Source: Pseudomonas salomonii
GTDB taxonomy: Bacteria; Pseudomonadota; Gammaproteobacteria; Pseudomonadales; Pseudomonadaceae
Direction of reading: 5' to 3'
NCBI RefSeq assembly: GCF_900107155.1
Contig: NZ_FNOX01000004.1
Coordinates: forward strand, 372,001-436,000
Length of the DNA: 64,000 nt
Under the pieces are notes generated by a model, which worked only from the letters and a program-made list of their open reading frames with translations, was not told the DNA's origin and made no database searches. Shown one piece after another: positions 47,319 to 59,137 of the stretch. Position numbers and translations under genes: made by a program. Each line of letters begins with the position of its first letter. The first letter of the stretch is position 1.

Positions 47319-47403
47319 GTCTTCCAGGTTCCGGTTAAAAAACGGCCGCGCAGTGTATGCCACTCGAGGGCGGATGCGTAGGCCGACTATCCGCTAAATC
47401 GTG

Positions 47404-47431
47404 CTTGAAAGTTGGGTATTTGCCCCCACAT
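47404..47431 (+). promoter_or_regulatory. Candidate sigma-32 heat-shock promoter of cbpA
   Basis: CTTGAA (47404-47409) and CCCCACAT (47424-47431) are separated by 14 bases and resemble the sigma-32 consensus CTTGAA-N13-15-CCCCATNT. It faces cbpA and leaves a ~115-base leader. Confidence 0.45.
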
Positions 47432-47556
47432 CTGTTGCATACGGCTAGCGCCGATAACACTTTGACGCACCCCCAGGCCACACCACTCAACAGGTGCAAA
47501 GCAGCGCACGTTGTGCCCCGGGCTGTGCGATCTCGATTAAGGATGGTGAACCGCCG

Positions 47557-48495
47557 ATGGATTTCAAAGACTATTACAAGATTCTGGGTGTCGAGCCGAG
47601 CGCCGATGACAAGGAAATCAAGGCCGCCTATCGCAAGCTCGCACGCAAGTATCACCCGGACGTGAGCAAGGAAAAGGACGCCGAAGAGAAATTCAAAGAC
47701 GCGTCCGAAGCCTACGAAGCGCTCAAAAGCGCCGACAAGCGCGCCGAGTACGATGAGCTGCGCAAATATGGCCAGCATGGCCAGCCGTTTCAGGGGCCGC
47801 CGGGCTGGCAGAGCCGTGGCGGTTTTGGCGGTGGCCAGGACGCGGGTGATTTCTCGGACTTCTTCAGTTCGATCTTCGGCGCGCGCGGCGATGCTTTTGG
47901 TGGCGGCCAGCGCCGTCCAACCGGGCGCAAGGGCCAGGACGTGGAGATGCAGCTGTCGGTGTCGCTTGAAGAAACGCTGTCCACCGAATCCAAGCAGATC
48001 AGCTTTCAGGTGCCGCAGTACGACGCCTCCGGCCGGCATGTCAGCAACACCGTCAAAAGCCTGAATGTGAAGATTCCGGCCGGTGTGGCCGATGGCGAGC
48101 GTATCCGCCTCAAGGGCCAGGGGGCACCGGGCGTCGGCGGCGGTGCCAATGGCGATCTGTACCTGATCATCAAGTTTGCGTCGCACGCCAAGTTCGAAGT
48201 CGATGGCGAAAACCTGATCATCAACCTGCCGCTGGCCCCGTGGGAGCTGGCGCTGGGCACGGAAGTCGCAGTGCCGACCCTTACCGGCAAGATCAACCTC
48301 AAAGTGCCGGCCGGCAGCCAGAACGGCCAACGCATGCGCGCCAAGGGCCATGGGTTGTTGAACAAGGCCGGTGAACGCGGTTTTCTGTTCATCCAGCTCA
48401 AAGCCGTGATGCCCAAGGCGGCAGACGATGAGGTCAAGGCGTTGTGGCAAGCCCTGGCGGAAAAAGCCGCGTTCGACCCCCGCGAGCACTTCTGA
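47557..48495 (+). CDS. cbpA: DnaJ-type co-chaperone CbpA
   Basis: 312 residues. J domain with HPD at 33-35 ([14 protein letters not shown]), a Gly/Phe-rich linker (about 75-125), then two beta-rich client-binding domains without the CxxCxGxG zinc fingers, which makes it CbpA rather than DnaJ. It stimulates DnaK. The ATG at 47557 ([15 protein letters not shown]) is certain from the J domain. No cbpM modulator gene follows: the next gene, ureC, is convergent after 81 bp. Confidence 0.94.
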   Translation: MDFKDYYKILGVEPSADDKEIKAAYRKLARKYHPDVSKEKDAEEKFKDASEAYEALKSADKRAEYDELRKYGQHGQPFQGPPGWQSRGGFGGGQDAGDFSDFFSSIFGARGDAFGGGQRRPTGRKGQDVEMQLSVSLEETLSTESKQISFQVPQYDASGRHVSNTVKSLNVKIPAGVADGERIRLKGQGAPGVGGGANGDLYLIIKFASHAKFEVDGENLIINLPLAPWELALGTEVAVPTLTGKINLKVPAGSQNGQRMRAKGHGLLNKAGERGFLFIQLKAVMPKAADDEVKALWQALAEKAAFDPREHF

Positions 48496-48528
48496 GCGGG
48501 CAGCCTACGTAGACCGGTAATGCACCGC

Positions 48529-48559
48529 ACGCCCCGGAACGCAAGATAACCCGGGGCGT
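48529..48559. terminator. Terminator-like hairpin between cbpA and ureC
   Basis: Perfect 9-bp GC-rich stem ACGCCCCGG-N13-CCGGGGCGT between convergent stops. Neither side has a long T-run, so it could serve both genes only weakly. Confidence 0.4.
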
Positions 48560-48576
48560 CGGCACGCTTGCCTGGG

Positions 48577-50277
<1,701 letters not shown>

Positions 50278-50290
50278 GTGCGTATTCCTT

Positions 50291-50402
50291 GATCGTTCCC
50301 ACGCTCTGCGTGGGACTGCATCCGGTGACGCTCTGCGTCACGACTTTAAGGGCGGGGCGCGGAGCGTCCCAGGCGGCGTTCCCACGCGGAGCGTGGGAAC
50401 GA

Positions 50403-50404
<2 letters not shown>
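50291..50404. repeat. Compound palindromic repeat, copy 6 of 8 (inside the urease operon)
   Basis: GATCGTTCCCACGCTCTGCG to GCGTGGGAACGATC. It fills the ureB-ureC gap and overlaps the ureB stop by 2 bases. Confidence 0.9.
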
Positions 50405-51759
<1,355 letters not shown>

Positions 51760-51768
51760 GGCCGGGCC

Positions 51769-52071
51769 TCACGCGATTGGCTGGTGGACGGTCACCAGCT
51801 TGGTGCCATCGGGGAAGGTGGCTTCCACCTGGATATCCGGGATCATTTCCGGGATGCCTTCCATCACTTGCTCGCGGCTGAGCAAGGTGGTGCCGAAGTG
51901 CATCAACTCGGCCACGGTGCGGCCATCGCGGGCGCCTTCCATCAGCGCGGCCGAGATATAGGCGATGGTTTCCGGGTAGTTGAGCTTCACGCCGCGCGCC
52001 AAGCGGCGCTCGGCCACCAGGCCGGCGGTGAAGATCAGCAGTTTGTCTTTTTCCCGTGGGGTCAAATCCAT
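51769..52071 (-). CDS. ureA: Urease gamma subunit UreA
   Basis: 100 residues, start [23 protein letters not shown], with the conserved [21 protein letters not shown] and [28 protein letters not shown]. Standard length. A REPIN fills the 148-bp gap to ureD. Confidence 0.97.
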   Translation of the reverse strand: MDLTPREKDKLLIFTAGLVAERRLARGVKLNYPETIAYISAALMEGARDGRTVAELMHFGTTLLSREQVMEGIPEMIPDIQVEATFPDGTKLVTVHQPIA

Positions 52072-52121
52072 GGTTCAAGGTCTCTCATAGCAAGCATTCT
52101 TAACTACATCAGAGGTCAACA

Positions 52122-52210
52122 TGTGGGAGCGGGCTTGCTCGCGAAAGCGGTAGATCAGTTAAAGATGCGCCGACTGACACGCCGCATTCGCGAGCAAGCC
52201 CGCTCCCACA
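52122..52210. repeat. REPIN between ureD and ureA
   Basis: TGTGGGAGCGGGCTTGCTCG arms inverted around a ~40-base spacer; lies within the urease gene string. Confidence 0.9.
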
Positions 52211-52219
52211 TGTTGATCT

Positions 52220-53059
52220 TCATGTGCTCCAGATTCGTGGTGCGACGGCTTCTCGCCCCAGCACTGCCGGGCGCAACAGCCGCCATAAATCAATCAACCA
52301 GCCCCGTGCCAGCAGCGCCTCACTGGCCAGACAGCGGGCGACCAGCAAGCCGGGCAGTTGGGTCAGGTCGCCGCGCACGGCATGGGGCAGAGCGCGGCAG
52401 GTTTCCATTAATTGCGGGTCTATATCGCCGGTCAGCAGCAACGTCGCAAACACCGGCTGCCCATCCAGCCCGATGGGCGAATCGAGCAAACCGTCGGCGC
52501 CTACAATGCGCTGGCGCTCATGCCAGAGCAACTGGCCGTCGCGGCGAATATCCAGGTGCGATTGAAAGTGGCCCAGGTCAAAACGTTCTCCACTGGCCGG
52601 GCGGCCGAGGGCCACCACGTCCCAGTAAAACAGCCGGGCATCGCCGTGTAGATCAATGCGCGTGCTGAGTTCGGCCTGGGCGGCGCTGAACACGATGGTT
52701 TCCTGGGGCAGCCATTCCAGGGTCGCACCGGCCTCTACGGTCAATTCGAGCCGTTGAAACGCAGGGCCGCTGGCGCGATACCACTTGGCTGCGCCGGGGC
52801 TGGTCAGTTGCGCCCAGGCGCCATTGGCCACATGGGCGCGGATGTCCAGGCGGTCGCCACCGGCAATCCCGCCGGGCGGGTGCACGATGATGTGCTGGCA
52901 CACCTCGGGGCCTTCGGCGTACAGGTGCTTTTGCACCCGCAGCGGGCCAAGGTGGCGGCGCATCACCGGGCGCGTGGTGTCGCCGAAACGCGCGTAGCCG
53001 AGTTCCAGCTCGGCATGCCAGCTGGGGGTGAACAGGGCAGGAGTAACGGGCAGGTTCAT
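52220..53059 (-). CDS. ureD: Urease accessory protein UreD
   Basis: 279 residues. UreD (UreH) binds apo-urease and, with UreF and UreG, channels nickel to the active site. Family blocks [46 protein letters not shown] and [10 protein letters not shown]. Its start is only 31 bases past the urtE stop, so it is probably read from the urt promoter. Confidence 0.96.
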   Translation of the reverse strand: MNLPVTPALFTPSWHAELELGYARFGDTTRPVMRRHLGPLRVQKHLYAEGPEVCQHIIVHPPGGIAGGDRLDIRAHVANGAWAQLTSPGAAKWYRASGPAFQRLELTVEAGATLEWLPQETIVFSAAQAELSTRIDLHGDARLFYWDVVALGRPASGERFDLGHFQSHLDIRRDGQLLWHERQRIVGADGLLDSPIGLDGQPVFATLLLTGDIDPQLMETCRALPHAVRGDLTQLPGLLVARCLASEALLARGWLIDLWRLLRPAVLGREAVAPRIWST

Positions 53060-53090
53060 ATTTTCGGGCTTATCGTCAGGACGCTACAGA

Positions 53091-53789
53091 TTAAATCGTA
53101 ACCAGCCCGCGTACACCTTCGCTTTCCATATTTTCACCGCGGCCCTGCTGCACAATTTCACCGCGTGACATCACCAGGTATTGGTCGGCCAGTTCGGCGG
53201 CAAAATCGTAGAACTGTTCCACCAAGAGGATCGCCATATCACCGCGTGCCGCGAGCTTTTTGATCACCGCACCGATCTCTTTGATGACGGACGGCTGGAT
53301 GCCCTCGGTAGGCTCGTCGAGAATCAACAGGCGCGGGCGGCTGGCCAGTGCGCGGCCAATTGCCAACTGCTGCTGTTGACCGCCGGACAAGTCGCCACCG
53401 CGCCGATGTTTCATTTGCAGCAGCACCGGGAACAGTTCGTAGATAAATGCCGGGACTTCCTTGGCTTCGGAGCCTGGGAAGCGCGAGAGCCCCATCAACA
53501 GGTTTTCTTCCACCGTCAGCCGTCCGAAAATCTCCCGACCCTGGGGCACGTAGGCGATACCCGCGTGCACGCGCTGGTGCGGCTTGAAGCCGGTGATGGC
53601 CTTGCCTTCCCAATTCACCGCGCCGTCTTTGGCCGGCAGCAAACCCATCAGGCATTTGAGCAAGGTGGTCTTGCCCACGCCGTTACGGCCGAGCAGGCAG
53701 GTGACTTCGCCGATCTTCACGTCGAATGAGAGCCCGCGCAGGATGTGGCTACCGCCGTAGTACTGGTGCAGCTTGTCGACTTGCAGCAT
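53091..53789 (-). CDS. urtE: Urea ABC transporter, ATPase UrtE
   Basis: 232 residues. Walker A LGRNGVGKTT, signature LSGGQQQQLAIGRA, Walker B LLILDEPTEGIQPS. LivF-like, but the EGIQ after Walker B and the urt context identify UrtE. The ATG at 53789 follows GAGGAGG at good spacing; an upstream in-frame TTG would add two residues. A compound palindrome lies between it and urtD. Confidence 0.95.
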   Translation of the reverse strand: MLQVDKLHQYYGGSHILRGLSFDVKIGEVTCLLGRNGVGKTTLLKCLMGLLPAKDGAVNWEGKAITGFKPHQRVHAGIAYVPQGREIFGRLTVEENLLMGLSRFPGSEAKEVPAFIYELFPVLLQMKHRRGGDLSGGQQQQLAIGRALASRPRLLILDEPTEGIQPSVIKEIGAVIKKLAARGDMAILLVEQFYDFAAELADQYLVMSRGEIVQQGRGENMESEGVRGLVTI

Positions 53790-53808
53790 GTTCAAAACCT
53801 CCTCAATT

Positions 53809-53914
53809 GATCGTTCCCACGCTCTGCGTGGGAATGCTGCACTGGACGCTCTGCGTCCGCTGTGTGACGCGGAGCGTCACCGAATGCATTCCCACGCGGA
53901 GCGTGGGAACGATC
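53809..53914. repeat. Compound palindromic repeat, copy 7 of 8 (inside the urt operon)
   Basis: GATCGTTCCCACGCTCTGCG to GCGTGGGAACGATC; occupies nearly all of the urtD-urtE gap. Confidence 0.9.
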
Positions 53915-53928
53915 AGTTCGCGTCAGCG

Positions 53929-54762
53929 TCAGCGACCGAGGTAAACCTCGATGACGCGCTCGTTTTCCTGCACCTGTGCAAGCGACCCTTCGGCCAGCAC
54001 GCTGCCCTGGTGCAACACGGTCACGTGGTCGGCAATCGAACCGACGAAGCCCATGTCGTGTTCCACCACCATCAGCGAATGCTTGCCCGCCAGGCGTTTG
54101 AACAGCTCGGCGGTGAACTCGGTTTCGGCGTCGGTCATGCCCGCCACCGGTTCGTCCAGCAGCAACAATTGCGGGTCTTGCATCAGCAACATGCCGATTT
54201 CCAGGAACTGCTTCTGCCCGTGGGACAACAACCCCGCCGCGCGTTGTGCCGAGGTGGTCAGGCGGATGGTATCGAGCACTTCCTCGATGCGGTCTTTCTG
54301 CTCACCGCTCAGACGCGCGCGCAGGCTGGCCCACACGGACTTGTCGGTCTTCTGCGCCAGCTCGAGGTTTTCAAACACGCTCAGGGCTTCGAATACCGTG
54401 GGCTTCTGGAACTTGCGGCCGATGCCGGCCTGGGCGATCTGCACTTCGCTCATGCTGGTCAGGTCCAGGGTTTCACCAAACCAGGCCTTGCCATGGCTGG
54501 GGCGGGTTTTGCCGGTGATCACGTCCATCAGCGTGGTCTTGCCCGCGCCGTTGGGGCCGATGATGCAGCGCAATTCGCCGACGCCGATGTACAGGTTCAA
54601 GTCATTGAGCGCCTTGAAACCATCGAAGCTGACGCTGATGTCTTCCAGGGTCAGGATGGTGCCGTGGCGGGTGTTCAGGCCCTTGCCGGCGGCCTGGCCA
54701 ATGCCGATGGCATCGCGGCCGCTGCCTGCGTCGAAAATAGGTTCCAGCATGACGTTCCTCAT
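53929..54762 (-). CDS. urtD: Urea ABC transporter, ATPase UrtD
   Basis: 277 residues if started at the ATG at 54762 that overlaps the urtC stop (ATGA); the ATG at 54750 (MLEPIFDAGSGRD) is an equally possible start. After an N-terminal extension of about 30 residues, the ABC domain has Walker A IGPNGAGKTT, signature LSHGQKQFLEIGM and Walker B LLLLDEPVAGMTDAE, with H-loop VVEHDMGF. The LSHGQ signature and the extension are typical of UrtD. Confidence 0.94.
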   Translation of the reverse strand: MRNVMLEPIFDAGSGRDAIGIGQAAGKGLNTRHGTILTLEDISVSFDGFKALNDLNLYIGVGELRCIIGPNGAGKTTLMDVITGKTRPSHGKAWFGETLDLTSMSEVQIAQAGIGRKFQKPTVFEALSVFENLELAQKTDKSVWASLRARLSGEQKDRIEEVLDTIRLTTSAQRAAGLLSHGQKQFLEIGMLLMQDPQLLLLDEPVAGMTDAETEFTAELFKRLAGKHSLMVVEHDMGFVGSIADHVTVLHQGSVLAEGSLAQVQENERVIEVYLGR

Positions 54763-55826
54763 TTCTTCAGCAGGCCGATGATGCCCTTGGGCAGGTACAG
54801 GGTGACGATGATGAACAGCGCCCCAAGGAAGAACAGCCAGTATTCCGGGAAGGCCACGGTGAACCAGCTCTTCATGCCATTGACCACGCCGGCGCCCAGC
54901 AGCGGCCCGATCAAGGTGCCGCGCCCGCCCAGGGCCACCCACACGGCGGCTTCGATGGAGTTGGTCGGCGACATTTCGCTGGGGTTGATGATGCCCACTT
55001 GCGGCACATACAACGCGCCTGCCAACCCACACAGCACTGCACTCAACACCCACACAAACAGCTTGAAACCGCGCGGGTCGTAGCCGCAGAACATCAGGCG
55101 GTTCTCGGCGTCACGCAACGCCGTGAGCACGCGGCCGAACTTGCTCTGCGCCAAACGCCAGCCGGTGTACAAGCTGGCGACCAGCAACAATACGGTGGCC
55201 ACAAACAGCACGGCCCGGGTGCCTGGCTCGGTGATGCCAAAGCCTAGAATGCTGCGAAAGTTTGTGAAGCCGTTATTGCCGCCAAACCCGGTTTCATTGC
55301 GAAAAAACAGCAGCATCCCGGCAAAGGTCAGCGCCTGGGTCATGATCGAAAAATACACGCCCTTGATCCGCGAACGAAAGGCGAAGAACCCGAACACCAA
55401 GGCCAGCAAACCGGGCGCCAAGACCACCAGGCACATGGCCCACAGGAAGTGTTCGGTGCCGACCCAGTACCACGGCAATTCGGTCCACGACAGAAAGGTC
55501 ATGAACGCCGGCAGCTCATCGCCGGACGCCTGGCGCATCAAGTACATGCCCATCGCATAACCGCCGAGGGCAAAGAACAAACCGTGGCCGAGGGATAACA
55601 TCCCCGCGTAACCCCACACCAGGTCCAGCGCGAGGGCGACGATGGCGTAGCAGAGAATCTTGCCCACCAGCGTCAAGGTGTAGGCCGAGACGTGAAACGG
55701 ATTTTCCGGCGCCAGCAGCGAACACAACGGCAGCGCCAGCAGCAGGATCAAAATGACCGCGCCCACCGCTATCGTGACCTTGGGGCCGGCCTTTTGCGCG
55801 GCGGTAAGCATCAATGGCTGGTTCAT
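54759..55826 (-). CDS. urtC: Urea ABC transporter, permease UrtC
   Basis: 355-residue LivM-type permease with about nine helices. Family blocks are DLVWGYAGMLSLGHGLFFALGGYAMGMYLM and the coupling loop FGRVLTALRDAENRLMFCGYDPRGFK. The coupling loop and GGRGTLIGPLLGAGVVNGMKS distinguish UrtC from BraE. Its ATG overlaps the urtB stop by one base (TGATG). Confidence 0.95.
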   Translation of the reverse strand: MNQPLMLTAAQKAGPKVTIAVGAVILILLLALPLCSLLAPENPFHVSAYTLTLVGKILCYAIVALALDLVWGYAGMLSLGHGLFFALGGYAMGMYLMRQASGDELPAFMTFLSWTELPWYWVGTEHFLWAMCLVVLAPGLLALVFGFFAFRSRIKGVYFSIMTQALTFAGMLLFFRNETGFGGNNGFTNFRSILGFGITEPGTRAVLFVATVLLLVASLYTGWRLAQSKFGRVLTALRDAENRLMFCGYDPRGFKLFVWVLSAVLCGLAGALYVPQVGIINPSEMSPTNSIEAAVWVALGGRGTLIGPLLGAGVVNGMKSWFTVAFPEYWLFFLGALFIIVTLYLPKGIIGLLKK

Positions 55827-57328
55827 CAGTCGATCACCCGTCCTTTCAGTGCAAAGAGTCCTTGCGGGCGTTTCTGGATAAACAGAATGATCAGCGCGAG
55901 GATCAGGATCTTGCCGAGCACGGCGCCGATCTGCGGTTCAAGAATCTTGTTGGCGATGCCCAGCCCAAAGGCGGCCATCACGCTACCGGCCAACTGGCCG
56001 ACGCCGCCGAGCACCACCACCAGGAACGAGTCGATGATGTAGCTCTGGCCCAGGTCCGGGCCGACGTTGCCGATCTGGCTCAGCGCCACGCCGCCCAACC
56101 CGGCGATGCCGGAACCGAGGCCAAAGGCGAGCATGTCCACACGCCCGGTGGGCACGCCGCAGCAGGCGGCCATGTTGCGGTTCTGGGTGACGGCGCGCAC
56201 GTTGAGGCCCAGGCGCGTCTTGTTCAGCAGCAGCCAGGTCAGCACCACCACGCACAACGCGAAGGCGATGATCACGATGCGGTTGTACGGCAGCACCAGG
56301 TTGGGCAGCACTTGAATGCCGCCGGACAGCCATTGCGGGTTGGACACTTCGACGTTCTGCGCACCGAACACCAGGCGCACCAGCTGGATCAGCATCAGGC
56401 TGATGCCCCAGGTGGCCAGCAGGGTTTCCAGTGGTCGCCCGTAGAGGTGGCGAATCACCGTGCGCTCCAGTGCCATGCCGATGGCCGCCGTGACAAAAAA
56501 CGCCACCGGCAGTGCAATCAACGGGTAGAACTCGATGGCCGCCGGCACATAGCGCTGCATCATCAGTTGCACGACGTAGGTGGAATAGGCGCCGAGCATC
56601 AGCATCTCGCCGTGGGCCATGTTGATCACGCCCAGCAGGCCGAAGGTGATCGCCAGGCCCAGGGCCGCGAGCAGCAGGATCGAACCCAGAGACATGCCGC
56701 TGAAGGCCTGGCCGAGGATCTCGCCGAACATCAATTTGCGTTTGACCTGGGCCAGGCTGGTCTCGGCGGCGGTGTGCACGGCGGCGTCGGTTTCGACACC
56801 GGGCGCCAGCAGCGCCTCAAGGCGTGTGCGTGCCAGCGGGTCGCCGGTGCCGCCCAACAGGCGCACGGCGGCGAGGCGAATGACCGGGTCGGGGTCGACC
56901 AGTTGCAGGTTGGCCAGGGCGAGGCTCAACGCGGTGTGCACGGCCTCATTGGTCTCGGCGGCCACTTGCTGGTCAAGGAATTTGAGCTGCGCAGGTTGTG
57001 CGCTTTTCTGCAGGGTTTGTGCTGCGGCCAGGCGCACCTTGGGGTCGGCGGCGAGCAGTTGCTGGCTGGCTTGCACGTTGTCGATCAGGCCGCGCAGGCG
57101 GTTGTTCAGGCGTAGGGTTTTGGTTTCACCGTTGACGTTCAGTTGGCCTTGTTGCAGCGCGTCCACCAGCTCGATGCGCGCCGGGTCGGGCTGGGCAGCC
57201 CAGTCCTGGAGCAGCTTGGCTTGTTGCATCGGGTTGGCGTTGATGAAGTCTTCGGCGTCGCTGGCGTGTGCGGCAAAGGGCAGCCACAGCAGGGCGGCGA
57301 GGATGAGGCGGTAAAGGGCAGTGGGCAT
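55826..57328 (-). CDS. urtB: Urea ABC transporter, permease UrtB
   Basis: 500 residues. The N-terminus has a signal sequence (LILAALLWLPFAAHASD) and a helical, HEAT-like periplasmic domain of about 190 residues, specific to UrtB and absent from LivH. The LivH-type permease core begins around residue 210 (GQAFSGMSLGSILLLAALGLAI) with GVINMAHGEMLMLGAY and coupling loop VRAVTQNRNMAACCGVPTGRV. Length matches UrtB. Confidence 0.95.
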   Translation of the reverse strand: MPTALYRLILAALLWLPFAAHASDAEDFINANPMQQAKLLQDWAAQPDPARIELVDALQQGQLNVNGETKTLRLNNRLRGLIDNVQASQQLLAADPKVRLAAAQTLQKSAQPAQLKFLDQQVAAETNEAVHTALSLALANLQLVDPDPVIRLAAVRLLGGTGDPLARTRLEALLAPGVETDAAVHTAAETSLAQVKRKLMFGEILGQAFSGMSLGSILLLAALGLAITFGLLGVINMAHGEMLMLGAYSTYVVQLMMQRYVPAAIEFYPLIALPVAFFVTAAIGMALERTVIRHLYGRPLETLLATWGISLMLIQLVRLVFGAQNVEVSNPQWLSGGIQVLPNLVLPYNRIVIIAFALCVVVLTWLLLNKTRLGLNVRAVTQNRNMAACCGVPTGRVDMLAFGLGSGIAGLGGVALSQIGNVGPDLGQSYIIDSFLVVVLGGVGQLAGSVMAAFGLGIANKILEPQIGAVLGKILILALIILFIQKRPQGLFALKGRVID

Positions 57329-57342
57329 AAAGGTTTCCTATA

Positions 57343-57448
57343 GATCGTTCCCACGCTCTGCGTGGGAATGCCGCCTTGGACGCTCTGCGTCCGCGTTGTG
57401 ACGCAGAGCGTCACGGGATGCATTCCCACGCGGAGCGTGGGAACGATC
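57343..57448. repeat. Compound palindromic repeat, copy 8 of 8 (between urtA and urtB)
   Basis: GATCGTTCCCACGCTCTGCG to GCGTGGGAACGATC. It lies between the binding-protein gene and the permease gene and could stabilise the urtA part of the message. Confidence 0.9.
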
Positions 57449-57454
57449 AGCGGA

Positions 57455-58720
57455 TCAGTTGCTCTTCACGGCATAGTCCGGCTTCTTGTCGTTGCCCGGA
57501 ATGAACGGGCTCCACGGCTGGGCGCGGATCGGTTTTTCGGTCTGCCATACCACCGAGAACTGCCCGTCGGCCTGGATCTCGCCGATCATCACCGGCTTGT
57601 GCAGATGGTGGTTGGTCTTGTCCATGGTCAGGGTGAAGCCCGACGGCGCGGCGAAGGTCTGGCCGGCCATGGCTTCGCGCACTTTGTCGACGTCGGTGGA
57701 CTTGGCTTTCTCAACCGCTTGGGCCCACATATGGATGCCCACGTAGGTGGCTTCCATCGGGTCGTTGGTCACGGCTTTGTCCGCGCCCGGCAGGTTGTGC
57801 GCCTTGGCGTAGGCCTTCCAGTCCGCAACGAACTTCTTGTTCACCGGGTTCTCCACGGACTGGAAGTAGTTCCAGGCCGCGAGGTTGCCCACCAGCGGCT
57901 TGGTGTCGATGCCGCGCAGTTCTTCTTCACCCACGGAGAACGCCACTACCGGCACGTCGGTGGCCTTCAAGCCCTGGTTGGCCAGCTCCTTGTAGAACGG
58001 CACGTTGGAGTCGCCATTGACGGTGGAGATCACTGCGGTTTTGCCGCCGGCCGAGAACTTTTTGATGTTGGCGACGATGGTCTGGTAGTCGCTGTGGCCG
58101 AACGGGGTGTAGACCTCTTCGATATCTTTATCGGCTACGCCTTTGGAGTGCAGGAACGAGCGCAGAATCTTGTTGGTGGTGCGCGGGTACACATAGTCGG
58201 TGCCGAGCAGGAAGAAGCGCTTGGCGCCGCCACCTTCTTCGCTCATCAGGTATTCCACGGCCGGGATCGCCTGCTGGTTCGGCGCCGCACCGGTATAGAA
58301 CACGTTCGGCGACATCTCTTCACCTTCGTACTGCACCGGGTAGAACAGCAGGCCGTTGAGTTCTTCGAACACCGGCAGTACCGATTTACGCGACACCGAC
58401 GTCCAGCAGCCGAACACCACGGCCACCTTGTCCTGGGTCAGCAGCTGGCGACCTTTTTCGGCAAACAGCGGCCAGTTCGACGCCGGGTCCACCACCACCG
58501 GCTCCAGCATCTTGCCGTTCACACCGCCCTTGGCGTTGATCTCGTCGATGGTCATCAAGGCCATGTCTTTAAGCGAAGTTTCGGAGATCGCCATGGTCCC
58601 GGACAGCGAGTGCAGGATGCCGACCTTGATGGTCTCGGCGGCCTGGACGGTCCAGGTCAAACCCATGGCGGCAATGGATGCCGACAAAGTGAAAGCCTTG
58701 ATCAAGCTACGACGCTTCAT
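57455..58720 (-). CDS. urtA: Urea ABC transporter, substrate-binding protein UrtA
   Basis: 421 residues from the ATG at 58720. The export signal MKRRSLIKAFTLSASIAAMG has a twin-arginine-like KRRSLIK start, and cleavage is likely after VQA. The mature protein binds urea in the periplasm. Family blocks IKVGILHSLSGTMAISE, VVFGCWTSVSRKSVLPVFEELNGLLFYPVQYEGEE and NYVYPRTTNK-like LLGTDYVYPRT separate it from BraC. First gene of urtABCDE, behind a sigma-54 promoter. Confidence 0.96.
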   Translation of the reverse strand: MKRRSLIKAFTLSASIAAMGLTWTVQAAETIKVGILHSLSGTMAISETSLKDMALMTIDEINAKGGVNGKMLEPVVVDPASNWPLFAEKGRQLLTQDKVAVVFGCWTSVSRKSVLPVFEELNGLLFYPVQYEGEEMSPNVFYTGAAPNQQAIPAVEYLMSEEGGGAKRFFLLGTDYVYPRTTNKILRSFLHSKGVADKDIEEVYTPFGHSDYQTIVANIKKFSAGGKTAVISTVNGDSNVPFYKELANQGLKATDVPVVAFSVGEEELRGIDTKPLVGNLAAWNYFQSVENPVNKKFVADWKAYAKAHNLPGADKAVTNDPMEATYVGIHMWAQAVEKAKSTDVDKVREAMAGQTFAAPSGFTLTMDKTNHHLHKPVMIGEIQADGQFSVVWQTEKPIRAQPWSPFIPGNDKKPDYAVKSN

Positions 58721-58771
58721 GGTGCGATCTCCGTAAACCGAAAGTGTTGTGGGGCAGATACGCAGGTCTTT

Positions 58772-58785
58772 GCAAAGGCTGTGCC
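58772..58785 (-). promoter_or_regulatory. Sigma-54 promoter of urtA
   Basis: On the minus strand GGCACAGCCTTTGC has the exact GG-N10-GC spacing (GGCAC-N5-TTGC). The predicted start is about 40 bases before the UrtA ATG. Confidence 0.75.
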
Positions 58786-58841
58786 TGCGGCGGCAAACAC
58801 CGATGCCGGTGAGTGGTTGTTGCGGACATTGGCACGGGGGT

Positions 58842-58856
58842 GCACCAGCTTGGCGC
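58842..58856. promoter_or_regulatory. NtrC-like dyad upstream of urtA
   Basis: GCACCA-GCT-TGGCGC matches the NtrC dyad GCACCA-N3-TGGTGC with one mismatch, about 90 bases upstream of the predicted sigma-54 start. In the 417-bp interval up to the next gene I see no other element except the hairpin at 59084-59105. Confidence 0.6.
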
Positions 58857-59083
58857 TGCAATTGCCGTCAGGTGCAGGTGTGGCGCTAAAACAGGGCGAA
58901 GCGTTAGATAGGCAGCGCAAACGCTGTGCAGGGATGTTCCGGGATGAACGCTCAACCAATGCGTGTTGCGTGAGTTACGCAAAACCAATCGTTCCTGAGG
59001 CGCGGCCTGTCCTGCTCAAGCCCATGACTAACTATTCACCTCTTGGGTGATGGGTGACCTGTTGAGAATGGCATCAGAACCCT

Positions 59084-59105
59084 GTGCCCAAGAGTCCTTG
59101 GGCAC
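59084..59105 (+). promoter_or_regulatory. Stable hairpin in front of the giant modular gene
   Basis: GTGCCCAAG-AGTC-CTTGGGCAC, a perfect 9-bp stem flanked by AGAACC and GGTTCT that can extend it. It ends 32 bases before the start codon, so it would be in the leader if transcription starts upstream, or would terminate incoming transcription (no T-run). Confidence 0.4.
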
Positions 59106-59137
59106 TGAGGCGGTTCTCACTATTCAGGGACGTTGCC

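Noticed and set aside
53929..55053. 374-codon reading that would extend UrtD over urtC
   Set aside because: The extra N-terminal part is the complement-frame of UrtC coding sequence without ABC content; the normal start is at 54750-54762.
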